Below, piece after piece: positions 51,536-61,110 of a stretch of 64,000 nucleotides of DNA. Every line of letters starts with the position of its first letter. Positions within the stretch are counted from its first letter, which is position 1. The DNA is taken from positions 1-64,000 of the forward strand of contig SVFZ01000082.1 of the NCBI GenBank assembly GCA_015056585.1. Direction: 5' to 3'. The notes under the pieces are model-generated. The model searched no databases and was not told the origin of the DNA. It saw only the letters and a list, made by a program, of their open reading frames with translations. A program made the position numbers and the translations under genes. The DNA comes from Butyrivibrio sp. (GTDB lineage Bacteria > Bacillota > Clostridia > Lachnospirales > Lachnospiraceae).

Positions 51536-52678
51536 TTAGTTCCAGATATTTTCGATGAGCCCCTGCACCAGCTCTTTTTGCTCATCGCTCATCTTCCGGT
51601 TGTTTTGCATCTCATAAAATTCTTCAAACAATTCAATCGGAGACTTTCTGTCAACATCCACAGCCGTATCCACAATTTTGTTTTCCCTGGTGCGCTTGTT
51701 GTCATAGGTAAGCCTCATAAGATTCGGGTAAATTATACGAAGCTTGCTTATCGCATCCGGTATATCTTCCTCATCAGTTAATACCGCATGTATGTAATCT
51801 TCCGTGTTTGTGCCCTCGTAGGATTTTTTATCTGTAAGTTCCTCATAGGTTCCCTTTATCTGCCTCATATCCTTCATGGGCACAAGGGGAATCTTTTCTA
51901 TTTCTACTTTACCTTTCTCTTTGAGCTCGATGACTGTCACCGACTTGTGATGATCTTTTTCGGAAAAAGAGTATTTGAGAGGCGTTCCGCTGTATCTTAC
52001 AGTCTCTCTGTAAACGAACTGAGGCCCGTGGATATGTCCCAATGCCACATAATCAAAGTCGTCAAAAGCAGATGCATCAACATTATCAAGACCACCTATT
52101 GTTATCTCCTCAGACTCACAGCGGCTTGCACCTGTTACAAACTGATGCGCTATCAGAATGTTCCGCTTTGACCTGTCAATTTCAGCTCCGTTTTCCAACG
52201 CCACTCTCACTGCATCCGTGTAATCCTGAATATCCGCATCAGGATAAAAAGCACGCACATGAGCAGGCTTCACAAACGGAAGCATATATATATTCACATC
52301 TCCGCAGTCTTTTGAGTATTCATCAGAAAACAAATAACGGGAAAGCTCCCCTCGATAGACAGGAGACAAGTGGATTCCGGCCATATCGACGATTCTGGAA
52401 TGCTCCGCAAAACGCACTGCCGAATCATGGTTTCCGCTTATGGCATAGACCTGAAGGTGCCTTTCTGCCAGCAGGTTCAAGAATTCATCCCACAGTTCCA
52501 CCGCCTCCTCGGAAGGCACTGACTTATCGTAAATATCGCCTGCGATTATCACGCCCTCAGGCTTTATTTCATCTATCATATTTATGATCTTTAAAAGGAT
52601 ATATTTTTGATCCTCTATCATGGAAAACTCGTTGACTCTTTTCCCAAGATGAAGGTCAGATAAATGAATCAGCTTCAT
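51536..52678 (-). CDS. sbcD: Exonuclease SbcD
   Basis: MKLIHLSDLHLGKRVNEFSM, AGDIYDKSVPSEEAVELW, ISGNHDSAVR, ALGHIHGPQ. Confidence 0.95.
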   Translation of the reverse strand: MKLIHLSDLHLGKRVNEFSMIEDQKYILLKIINMIDEIKPEGVIIAGDIYDKSVPSEEAVELWDEFLNLLAERHLQVYAISGNHDSAVRFAEHSRIVDMAGIHLSPVYRGELSRYLFSDEYSKDCGDVNIYMLPFVKPAHVRAFYPDADIQDYTDAVRVALENGAEIDRSKRNILIAHQFVTGASRCESEEITIGGLDNVDASAFDDFDYVALGHIHGPQFVYRETVRYSGTPLKYSFSEKDHHKSVTVIELKEKGKVEIEKIPLVPMKDMRQIKGTYEELTDKKSYEGTNTEDYIHAVLTDEEDIPDAISKLRIIYPNLMRLTYDNKRTRENKIVDTAVDVDRKSPIELFEEFYEMQNNRKMSDEQKELVQGLIENIWN

Positions 52679-52737
52679 GAATTTCCCCCATCAAAACAAA
52701 ACTACTAAGCTCTATTCTACACTGATACCCCATGAGT

Positions 52738-52765
52738 TTGCTACACCATTCTTCTTATGCTATGA
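52738..52765 (+). promoter_or_regulatory. Putative sigmaA promoter of DUF4430-ECF pair
   Basis: TTGCTA-N17-TATGAT upstream of a ~100-nt leader. Confidence 0.55.
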
Positions 52766-52869
52766 TATTCAGGGTTTGTTTGACCCTTAGATAATGTTCT
52801 TATGGATCCGAACAAGTTTTGGACCTCTGAGATATTATTCATAAAATCAATTTTACAATGGAGGAAATT

Positions 52870-53283
52870 ATGAAAAACAACACTAAAAAAATCGTGATCG
52901 GAGTCGTATGTCTCGTTGTTCTTGTGGCTCTTTTTGCAGTTATCTGGACAAAGTTCGGTGCAAAGCCCACAGCAGGAGACAAGCACATCACACTTGAAGT
53001 CGTTGGCAGCGATGGTGCAACAACAGATTATACTCTCGACACAGATGCAGAGTTTCTGCGTCAGGCAATGGATGAGCTTGGAGATCAGGGCTTCTCATAT
53101 GAAGGAACTGACAGCGATTATGGCATCATGATTTCATCTATCAACGGGGTAACCGCTGATTATGCAACTGACGGCGCTTACTGGTCACTTTATGTAAATG
53201 ATGAGTATGGCATGTACGGTGCAGATGCACAGCCTGTAACAGATGGAGACAAATATACTTGGAAATATGAACTTGCACAATAA
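52870..53283 (+). CDS. DUF4430-type membrane-anchored protein
   Basis: N-terminal TM; ITLEVVGSDGATTDYTLDTDAEFLRQAMDELG...GAYWSLYVNDEYGMYGADAQPVTDGDKYTWKYE. Confidence 0.85.
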   Translation: MKNNTKKIVIGVVCLVVLVALFAVIWTKFGAKPTAGDKHITLEVVGSDGATTDYTLDTDAEFLRQAMDELGDQGFSYEGTDSDYGIMISSINGVTADYATDGAYWSLYVNDEYGMYGADAQPVTDGDKYTWKYELAQ

Positions 53284-53812
53284 TAGCCCACGTATAGAAA
53301 TTAAAGATATCGCACAGATAGGTCTGATGGTGGCCGTAATAGAAGTATGCAAAGCTGCACTTGCTTTCCTTCCCAACATTGAACTTACAAGCTTTTGGAT
53401 CATAATGTTCACTTTGTTTTTCGGATGGAAAATAGTGGCAGTTGTCCCTGTATTTATCCTGATAGAGGGAGCTATCTACGGTATGAATCTCTGGTGGATC
53501 ATGTACCTCTATATCTGGCCTCTTTTAGTCCTTATCGCATGGCTCCTTAAGAAAAACGATTCTGCCATTTTCTGGGCTGTTATATCAGGTACCTTCGGAC
53601 TATGCTTCGGTGCTCTTTGCTCGATTCCTTATATCGTGATCGGATGGTCATCAGGTGGCTTTATAAGCGGTCTCAGATCAGGCTTTGTCTGGTGGGTGGC
53701 AGGTATTCCATGGGATTTCATTCACTGCGGCGGGAACTTTGTCTTAATGCTTGTGCTCTACAGACCTATACGATCTGCCATGAATAAAATACAGGCAGCA
53801 ACAATGAATTGA
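53267..53812 (+). CDS. ECF transporter S component
   Basis: Six-TM-like protein, IAQIGLMVAVIEVCKAALAFLP...GIPWDFIHCGGNFVLMLVLYRPI; start overlaps DUF4430 gene end. Confidence 0.85.
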   Translation: MNLHNNSPRIEIKDIAQIGLMVAVIEVCKAALAFLPNIELTSFWIIMFTLFFGWKIVAVVPVFILIEGAIYGMNLWWIMYLYIWPLLVLIAWLLKKNDSAIFWAVISGTFGLCFGALCSIPYIVIGWSSGGFISGLRSGFVWWVAGIPWDFIHCGGNFVLMLVLYRPIRSAMNKIQAATMN

Positions 53813-53834
53813 ACAAAAATATCGATTAAAAACC

Positions 53835-53896
53835 AAACACAGTACTATAAATTCATGATCAACGTGATAAAATGAATTTCAGTACTGTGTTTTTTT
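53835..53896 (+). terminator. Long hairpin terminator after ECF gene
   Basis: AAACACAGTACT..AAATTCAT..ATGAATTT..AGTACTGTGTTTTTTT. Confidence 0.88.
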
Positions 53897-53915
53897 GATT
53901 AAAGAGGACAATCAT

Positions 53916-55082
53916 ATGCGTGACAAACAAAAGCTTATACAGGAAGCAATGGACAGAGCTGTTGAAGCCAAAGAAGTTGCAGGAGTAAACCTTCTTGTAA
54001 CTATAGACGGCAAAGAAACCTTCTATGCTCAGAGTGGATACGCCGATATAGCGGGTCAAAAAACAATGGACCGTGATACCATTGTCCATCTGTATTCCCA
54101 GTCAAAACCCATAACTGCAACAGCTACAATGCTTCTTATGCAGGATGGACTGATCGATTTAAATGAACCCGTTTCCAGCTTTATCCCCAGTTTTAGCAAA
54201 CAGACCTATATCCTTGACGGAGAAGTAAAAAAGCTTCCCTCTGATAAGCCTGTTCGCATAAATGACCTTCTGAATATGACCTCCGGCCTCGTCTATCCCG
54301 GTATTACCACCGAGGCAGAAAGCTCTACTACGGTTCTTTTTCTTGAGGCCACAAGACGACTTGATACCGATGACCAGATGACAACTCTTGAATTTGCTGA
54401 AAAGATCGGAAAGTTTCCTCTTCAGTTCATTCCGGGAAGTTCATTTCAGTACGGCACCAGTGCTGATGTTTTGGGCGCTGTTATAGAAAAGGTTTCGGGG
54501 CAGAAATTTGGCGAATTTCTTAAAGAACGCCTCTTTAATCCCCTTGAAATGAAGGATACCGGGTTCTATGTCCCTGAGGAAAAGAGATCCCGTCTTTCTA
54601 AAGTTTATGAGCTTCATAAGGGCCAGCTGCGTGAGTACCATGAAAATCACCTTATCATAAGAAATGACGGCGGAGAAAATGCCTTTGAATCCGGTGGGGC
54701 AGGTCTTTTCTCTACTCTTGATGATTACACTCATTTCGGACAGATGCTTTTAAGCAATGGTACTTATAAGGGAAAAGAGATCATGACTCCGGCTGCAGTG
54801 CGTTTTATGACCAATGCAGGACTTATGGATGAACCTCAGCGTGCCTTTCAAAAATGGAACGGTCTTGAAGGCTATACCTACGGAAACCTGATGCGCATTA
54901 TGACCGATCCCGATAAGGCGATCCTTATCGGCAACAAAGGCGAATATGGATGGGACGGATGGCTTGGTGCGTACTTCATGAACGATCCTTCAAGCAAGAC
55001 CACTATCATCATGTTTACTCAGATGCGTGACTATGGGACCGGATATCTGACAAGAAAACTTCGGAACATTATAATGTCCTGA
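53916..55082 (+). CDS. Serine hydrolase, beta-lactamase class C family
   Basis: LYSQSKPITATATMLLMQDG (SxxK), YGTS (YxN-like), GENAFESGGAGLFSTLDDYTHFGQML. Confidence 0.9.
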   Translation: MRDKQKLIQEAMDRAVEAKEVAGVNLLVTIDGKETFYAQSGYADIAGQKTMDRDTIVHLYSQSKPITATATMLLMQDGLIDLNEPVSSFIPSFSKQTYILDGEVKKLPSDKPVRINDLLNMTSGLVYPGITTEAESSTTVLFLEATRRLDTDDQMTTLEFAEKIGKFPLQFIPGSSFQYGTSADVLGAVIEKVSGQKFGEFLKERLFNPLEMKDTGFYVPEEKRSRLSKVYELHKGQLREYHENHLIIRNDGGENAFESGGAGLFSTLDDYTHFGQMLLSNGTYKGKEIMTPAAVRFMTNAGLMDEPQRAFQKWNGLEGYTYGNLMRIMTDPDKAILIGNKGEYGWDGWLGAYFMNDPSSKTTIIMFTQMRDYGTGYLTRKLRNIIMS

Positions 55083-55188
55083 GTCTTTCATAAATCACTT
55101 TAATGTGGTAATGTGATAAATATGAAATTTTGAAAATAGATATATTCAGTAATGTATCAAATCATTATAAGGATAGGAGAATACAACA

Positions 55189-56466
55189 ATGAGCACTAAA
55201 GGAATTGGAACAAGATGTGTACAGGCAGGATATACTCCGGGAAACGGCGAGCCCCGTCAGGTCCCCATTATCCAGTCAACGACATTTAAATATGATACAA
55301 GCGAGGATATGGGTAAGCTCTTCGATCTCGAAGCCTCAGGATATTTTTATACCAGACTCCAGAATCCCACAAACGACTATGTTGCTGCCAAGATAGCTGC
55401 TCTTGAAGGCGGAAGCGCTGCAATGCTTACTTCCTCAGGTCAGGCTGCTAACTTTTTTGCTCTGTTCAATGTGTGTGAGTGCGGAAGTCACATCGTAGCT
55501 TCCTCATCCATCTACGGCGGAACATTTAATCTTATCGCTGTAACCATGGCAAAAATGGGAATTGAAGTAACTTTCGTTTCACCTGATGCAGACGACGCTG
55601 AACTTGATGCAGCATTTAAGGACAATACAAGGGCAATGTTTGGAGAAACAATTGCAAACCCTGCTCTCACTGTTTTGGATATCGAAAAATTCGCAAATGC
55701 AGCTCACAGACACGGTGTTCCTCTTATAGTTGACAACACTTTCCCTACGCCTGTAAACTGCAGACCTATTGAGTGGGGCGCTGACATTGTCACTCACTCA
55801 ACTACCAAATACATGGATGGCCACGGTGCCGGTGTGGGCGGATGTATCGTAGATTCCGGAAAGTTTGACTGGATGGCTCACGCAGATAAGTTCCCGGGTC
55901 TGTGCAAACCTGACGACTCATATCATGGCATTACCTATGCAGAGAAGTTTGGAAAAGAGGGTGCGTTTATCACTAAGTGTACCGCACAGCTCATGCGCGA
56001 CTTTGGAAGTATCCAGTCTCCTCAGAATGCATTCATCCTTAACCTGGGCCTTGAGTCACTTCATGTGCGCATGCCAAAGCATGTAGAAAACGGCCTTGCT
56101 GTTGCCAAATTCCTTGAACAGCAGCCTGAAGTTGTAAAGGTTAATTACCCCGGTCTTGAATCGGATAAGTACCATAAGCTTGCTGAAAAGTATCTTCCAA
56201 ACGGCGGATGCGGTGTTGTATCCTTCGAACTTAAGGGTGGGAGAGCTGCTGCCGAGAGCTTTATGAAGAAGCTCAAGCTGGCTGCTATAGAAACCCATGT
56301 TGCAGACGCCCGCACATGCTGCCTTAACCCTGCTACTTCTACTCACAGACAGCTCACCGACGAGCAGCTTGAAGCAGCCGGAATTCCTGCCGGACTTGTA
56401 AGAATGTCCTGCGGTCTTGAAGATAAAGAAGATCTTATCGCTGATATTGCACAGGCTCTCAAATAA
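55189..56466 (+). CDS. metY: O-acetylhomoserine aminocarboxypropyltransferase-like PLP enzyme
   Basis: GYFYTRLQNPTNDYVAAKIAALEGG, IVDNTFPTPVNCRPIEWGADIVTHSTTKYMDGHG. Confidence 0.88.
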   Translation: MSTKGIGTRCVQAGYTPGNGEPRQVPIIQSTTFKYDTSEDMGKLFDLEASGYFYTRLQNPTNDYVAAKIAALEGGSAAMLTSSGQAANFFALFNVCECGSHIVASSSIYGGTFNLIAVTMAKMGIEVTFVSPDADDAELDAAFKDNTRAMFGETIANPALTVLDIEKFANAAHRHGVPLIVDNTFPTPVNCRPIEWGADIVTHSTTKYMDGHGAGVGGCIVDSGKFDWMAHADKFPGLCKPDDSYHGITYAEKFGKEGAFITKCTAQLMRDFGSIQSPQNAFILNLGLESLHVRMPKHVENGLAVAKFLEQQPEVVKVNYPGLESDKYHKLAEKYLPNGGCGVVSFELKGGRAAAESFMKKLKLAAIETHVADARTCCLNPATSTHRQLTDEQLEAAGIPAGLVRMSCGLEDKEDLIADIAQALK

Positions 56467-56513
56467 TCAACATGATTCTTATTATTCAATAATACATTTT
56501 TTTAGCCATGCAA

Positions 56514-56551
56514 AAAGGCTTCGCACAGATTTGTAATCCGGCGAAGCCTTT
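56514..56551. terminator. Bidirectional terminator between convergent genes
   Basis: Perfect AAAGGCTTCGC..GCGAAGCCTTT. Confidence 0.88.
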
Positions 56552-56564
56552 TATATTACGTTTT

Positions 56565-57464
56565 TTAATCCAAAGTGCTGTAGAAGGAGTCTATGTTCTC
56601 AGTTGGAAGCGCGATCTTTTCCCAACCGTAATCCTGGAATCCGGTTATGGATAAATTATTTGCAGCTGCGTAATTGGATATAATCTGGGCTCTTACTTCC
56701 TCTCTTGCCTTATTATCTGACGAAGCCTTAATGAAAGCATCATACTTATCACCGAAGATCTCTTTGGCTGTTGAGTCATAATCTGATCCGTCTGCCACCT
56801 GATCAAAACCTGTTATCTCATAGCCGTTATCTCCCATCTTGTAGTGTATGCATCCCGGATGACTTCCGCCGGAAACAGTCATAAGTGTATCTCCGGATAA
56901 AGTATAATTGTAAACCTCAAAATTGCCGTAAAGGAGCATATCATCTTTATTGCTGTCATCTTCAGCCACAATGATAGGACATGGAATGCAAACATCTCCC
57001 GGCAGATACTGTTTGCCGAAATTATCGATGATATATTTGTATAATTCATAGTAGAACTGCTCAGGGCCCGGATATTCATAAGCGGGTAAAGAGCTTTTCT
57101 TTCCCTTTATCGCATTTTCTGCTGAAAAACCCTCCGAGCTGACCTCTGAAAACAGAGAATCTGATGATGTCTGTGTCTCTTCTTCCTTTTTCACGTCCTC
57201 TGCCTTAGCCTCCTGTGCATTCTCACTCTCATTTTGTTTATCTTCTGTCTTCTCTTCTACTACAGCTGTATCGGCTTCCGCATCGGAAGATGCGTCATCC
57301 TGCGCCTTTACATTTAAATCATCAGAACCGGCTTGTGCTGTGTCAGAACTATCTACAGCAGCAGCTTCATTTGGTTCTGCACTGCTTCCACAACCAACTG
57401 CCAACAAAGCCGCAGATAATGTCAGTGCAGCCACAATTCCAAACTGTCTTTTCCATTTCCTCAT
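56565..57464 (-). CDS. Lipoprotein with acidic low-complexity linker, unknown function
   Basis: Lipobox LAVGCGSS, Glu/Asp/Ser-rich linker, conserved-looking C-terminal domain. Confidence 0.8.
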   Translation of the reverse strand: MRKWKRQFGIVAALTLSAALLAVGCGSSAEPNEAAAVDSSDTAQAGSDDLNVKAQDDASSDAEADTAVVEEKTEDKQNESENAQEAKAEDVKKEEETQTSSDSLFSEVSSEGFSAENAIKGKKSSLPAYEYPGPEQFYYELYKYIIDNFGKQYLPGDVCIPCPIIVAEDDSNKDDMLLYGNFEVYNYTLSGDTLMTVSGGSHPGCIHYKMGDNGYEITGFDQVADGSDYDSTAKEIFGDKYDAFIKASSDNKAREEVRAQIISNYAAANNLSITGFQDYGWEKIALPTENIDSFYSTLD

Positions 57465-57566
57465 AATATTCCTCCTCGCAAAAAAATTCTGATCTTTGCC
57501 AATTACCTTTTCTTACATGTCTGTCCGTTCATTAGCGTATTTATGGTGTTTTTTCCATTATAATAC

Positions 57567-57596
57567 AAAATGCCCGCCGTAAACAGCGAGCATTTT
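57567..57596 (-). terminator. Putative terminator of SGNH hydrolase gene
   Basis: AAAATGCcCGC..GCGaGCATTTT hairpin. Confidence 0.6.
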
Positions 57597-57604
57597 AGTA
57601 TCCT

Positions 57605-59344
57605 TTATTCTACTATACCAAATCCAAGAATAGTAAACTTCTTATCTTCCATTCCCTTCATCATTCGAATCTCAATCACATGTGACTTTGCTGCCTTTTC
57701 ATTAAACACAATTACAGCATTGCAATGTGTCCAGCCAACTTTCAAAGGATCTGCTTCCATTACCTTTTTACCGTCCACAAGTACTTCTGCAGTGCCATAT
57801 TCAGGCTTATCAGAATCCTTAAACAAAAGAAGAAGTTTGCTGCAGGAAAGCTGCATCGTAAAGGAGCCTTTTCCCTTAGAGTTCTCATCATGTGCCCAGT
57901 TAAACGGAAATTCCGGAACGGGGGTAATCTCTGAATCCATCTCAACCATCTGAAGCTGCTTATCTGTGCTGTCAAAAGAGCCTTCATCCAGCATAGTAAT
58001 CTTATATTTTTTCTTCAGCTTGTTATATTCATTCTTGTCCAAGAGCTCTACTTTCTCAAAATCATTGCCTATTACAGGCTTTGTCTTGGAGAGCTGCTTC
58101 TCCTCAAGCTCATGGTATCCGTGATTAGCATTCACTTCATCCATAAGATTTATCAGGCAATCTGACATGATCTTATGACCAAGATTACTTGGATGATAAA
58201 CGTCATAGAAAAACTGATTCTTGGAAATTACTCTTCCATCCTCCGGAAGAAGACTAAACTGCGGAGTTACAGCGTCCATTACACTGACCATCGGCAGATA
58301 ATACTGTACTCCAACAGGTCCAAGTCTGTCCTGCAAATTCCAGTCAAAGGAGAATACTGCAAACAGAAGAACTACTGCAGGTTTCCAGGGAAGACTGAAG
58401 GCTTTCCTCACAAGACTTTCATAGCATACGCCCTTTGTCTCATCACCCTCGTCATTTACTGCAAATTCTATGACAATAAGATCCGGCTGTTTGGTTCCTT
58501 CCCTTAATACATCTCTCTCAAACCTGACCATTCCGAGCTCGGAAGGAGTTCCGCCAACACCCGCTTTTATAAGTTCTACTTTTCCGCCCTTACAGTACTT
58601 CTCTTTAAAAGACTGAGCAAAAAGTCTCGGATAACATTTCTCATGGATTGGTATAGCTCCTGCTCCCTGAGTAATAGAGCCTCCGATAAATCCGACAGTT
58701 ACGTCCTCACCCTGCGCTGCCTTCTCAATGATCCTCTCAAGTCTCTGAGTGTTGCCAAGCTGCATAATGCTTCGCTTTATCATGTCCTTGTAGTTCTTGG
58801 AGCCAAAATCAACCATAGACTCTATTGGCTGCTCGGGTGCTGTAAAGCCATCATTTAAATAAAATCTTACATCGGCAAGTGCCTGTATTCCAGGCTTATC
58901 GAACTCAAATCTTATCTGGCCCGGCTCAAAATCTGTGTCCGTCCAATCAACATTCTTTAGCTCGATCACCCTCTCCATTCCGTCAATCTCAAATTCATCT
59001 GTTATTTCTGTAGAAGGATCTCCCGGATTCTTACCGTACATCTGAAAAACAAACTTTACTTTTTCATCAGGTATTCTTCCTGATACGCTGACCCCAATGC
59101 TGTGAACCATCTCCTTAAAGCCTTCTGTTGTCTTAAGAAGATCAAGCATATGTTGATCTGATATATTTCCAGAGAGTCTGGCCGCATTGATCAGTCTCCC
59201 ATCATTTTCGTATATAAACTGTATTCCTTTTCCATTCTGTGCCGGGGCCCCATAAATCTCTTTTCCCTGCATAATAAAGAAGAATGGCTTTTTCTTGGTT
59301 GGGTCCTTTGGTGCCTTAGGCCCATTTTTCTCTGCTACCCTCAT
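57605..59344 (-). CDS. SGNH/GDSL hydrolase family protein
   Basis: VGFIGGSITQGAG (block I), VEFAVNDEGD (block III-like), DVYHPSNLGHKIM (block V). Confidence 0.88.
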   Translation of the reverse strand: MRVAEKNGPKAPKDPTKKKPFFFIMQGKEIYGAPAQNGKGIQFIYENDGRLINAARLSGNISDQHMLDLLKTTEGFKEMVHSIGVSVSGRIPDEKVKFVFQMYGKNPGDPSTEITDEFEIDGMERVIELKNVDWTDTDFEPGQIRFEFDKPGIQALADVRFYLNDGFTAPEQPIESMVDFGSKNYKDMIKRSIMQLGNTQRLERIIEKAAQGEDVTVGFIGGSITQGAGAIPIHEKCYPRLFAQSFKEKYCKGGKVELIKAGVGGTPSELGMVRFERDVLREGTKQPDLIVIEFAVNDEGDETKGVCYESLVRKAFSLPWKPAVVLLFAVFSFDWNLQDRLGPVGVQYYLPMVSVMDAVTPQFSLLPEDGRVISKNQFFYDVYHPSNLGHKIMSDCLINLMDEVNANHGYHELEEKQLSKTKPVIGNDFEKVELLDKNEYNKLKKKYKITMLDEGSFDSTDKQLQMVEMDSEITPVPEFPFNWAHDENSKGKGSFTMQLSCSKLLLLFKDSDKPEYGTAEVLVDGKKVMEADPLKVGWTHCNAVIVFNEKAAKSHVIEIRMMKGMEDKKFTILGFGIVE

Positions 59345-59405
59345 TTCAACACCTTTTCACTACCATATAATTTCATGGTTCTATAAAATCTACCTAAATT
59401 AAAAC

Positions 59406-59421
59406 TTGTTTATATAAACAA
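59406..59421. promoter_or_regulatory. 16-bp perfect palindrome TTGTTTATATAAACAA upstream of SGNH hydrolase gene
   Basis: Self-complementary sequence ~60 bp upstream of the ATG. Confidence 0.45.
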
Positions 59422-59436
59422 AAGTCAATAAAAATG

Positions 59437-59464
59437 GCGGTGCCATTATTAAAACGACACCGCC
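59437..59464 (-). terminator. Terminator downstream of substrate-binding protein gene
   Basis: GGCGGTG..CACCGCC hairpin then ATTTTTATTG on the minus strand. Confidence 0.8.
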
Positions 59465-59479
59465 CAATAAGTCTGTCAA

Positions 59480-60985
59480 TTATTTGTTTGCATCGTCAAC
59501 ATATGCTTTCCATGTATCACGGATTGCTTCAACCTGCTCAGATACTACACAGCCAGGTGCAATGTTCCATACAAAATCCTGACCAAGGTTAAGGTTAGGT
59601 ACCATTCCGTGGTAAGCAACTGTTCCCTTTTCTGTCATCATCTGGATTGTCTCATCAACTGCTCTCTCGTCGAACTTACCGTTTCTAGCTGTTGAAAGGT
59701 ATCCATTGTAATCAACATACTCAGCTGCCGGAGGATTTGTGTAGAGGTTCCAAGCAAATGCGATCTTCCAAGCCTTGTCAGCATCGTAGCAAGCTGGTAT
59801 AGCTGCTGGGTTGTTTGACCAAACGTTGATGTAGTCGTTCATCTTAGGTCCCTTAGGGAACATAACGAATCCAACTTCATCCTGCATGTCATCAAGGAAG
59901 TTACCAGGTGTTCCTGCGTACTCATCTTCTACAAGGAATGCAGCCTGTCCGTTAAGGAACTGCTCTTTGTAGTAATCCCACTCAGCACCCTCTGGGTTAG
60001 CAACTTCTGCATCATATTTGTTGAACATGTCAACTGTCCACTCAAGAGCCTCAAGTGTCTCAGGTGACTCAAGGTTGTATACGAATTTTCCGCTTGCATC
60101 CTTGTCGATGTAAGAACCGCCGTTTGAGAAGACAGCCTGTGTTGTCATAACACCTTCGTTAAGTGTAAGACCATAGATATCGATTGTACCATCGTTATCC
60201 TTATCCTGCTGAACCTTGCTCATAAGCTCGTCGAACTTATCCCATGTCCATGTTCCATCTGCCTGCATATCATAGAGTGACTCAGGATCGATACCAGCAT
60301 CTGAAAGAATTCTCTTGTTGAAGTATACACCTGTACGAGCCTCTGAGAAGCCAGCGAACATAGCGTAGATTGAATCTCCCTTTGAATACTGCTTGTGAAG
60401 AAGGTTTCTCTGGAACTTAACATCATTGAAGTCAAGGCAATCAAGTGTAGCAAGGTCATACATAAGGCCGTTAGCCATAGCAGATGTGATAGCTGGATCA
60501 TCACGAAGGATGAATACATAGTTCTCATCGCCACCTGTTGTAGCATAGTCTACGAAATCTGTAGGTGTTGAACCCCAGTCTGAAATAGCCTGCTCTTTGA
60601 TTGTGAAGTTGTATGTCTCCTGGATCCAATCTCTGTAATCCTTAAGAGCTTCCTCGTACTCGTTCTGTGGCTCTGTTGGATCACCTGACCACCAGTTACG
60701 GATGATGATATCCATTCCACCGAGGTCGATTGGGTTGCCATCTGCGTCTGTGATTACCTGATATGGATCATACTCGTCAGATGCTTCTTCTTCAGCAGGA
60801 GCTGATTCCTCTGTTGTAGCTTCTGCTGTTTCTGTAGTAGCTTCAGCTGTTTCTGTTGTTGTCTCAGCTGGCTGCTGTGTGTCTGTTGATGCTGGAGCTT
60901 CAGAAGCGCCGCATCCTGCCATGCTTGTGAGCATAGCTGCTGCTGCAATAGCAGCTGTCGCTTTTGTTGTTAGAGACTTTCTCAT
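59480..60985 (-). CDS. ABC transporter extracellular (sugar) substrate-binding lipoprotein
   Basis: Lipobox SMAGCGAS, TETAEATTETAEATTE linker, SBP family 1-like body. Confidence 0.92.
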   Translation of the reverse strand: MRKSLTTKATAAIAAAAMLTSMAGCGASEAPASTDTQQPAETTTETAEATTETAEATTEESAPAEEEASDEYDPYQVITDADGNPIDLGGMDIIIRNWWSGDPTEPQNEYEEALKDYRDWIQETYNFTIKEQAISDWGSTPTDFVDYATTGGDENYVFILRDDPAITSAMANGLMYDLATLDCLDFNDVKFQRNLLHKQYSKGDSIYAMFAGFSEARTGVYFNKRILSDAGIDPESLYDMQADGTWTWDKFDELMSKVQQDKDNDGTIDIYGLTLNEGVMTTQAVFSNGGSYIDKDASGKFVYNLESPETLEALEWTVDMFNKYDAEVANPEGAEWDYYKEQFLNGQAAFLVEDEYAGTPGNFLDDMQDEVGFVMFPKGPKMNDYINVWSNNPAAIPACYDADKAWKIAFAWNLYTNPPAAEYVDYNGYLSTARNGKFDERAVDETIQMMTEKGTVAYHGMVPNLNLGQDFVWNIAPGCVVSEQVEAIRDTWKAYVDDANK

Positions 60986-61110
60986 ACTCTAAATCCTCCT
61001 TTTGGATGTATCCCCCCTAAGGGATATTTAAAAACATATATATTTATTATATGTCTTTTTACACTATTTCGATAACCAATTGTTGCTTTGAATAGTCAAA
61101 TATTGCTATT

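Noticed and set aside
55083-55188. Possible S-box/SAM riboswitch upstream of metY-like gene
   Set aside because: The ~100-nt leader lacks the S-box conserved core and a terminator hairpin
60820-60885. Repeated GCTTCTGCTGTTTCTGT units suggestive of a short repeat array
   Set aside because: They encode the ATTETAE lipoprotein linker of the substrate-binding protein; not a CRISPR or intergenic repeat
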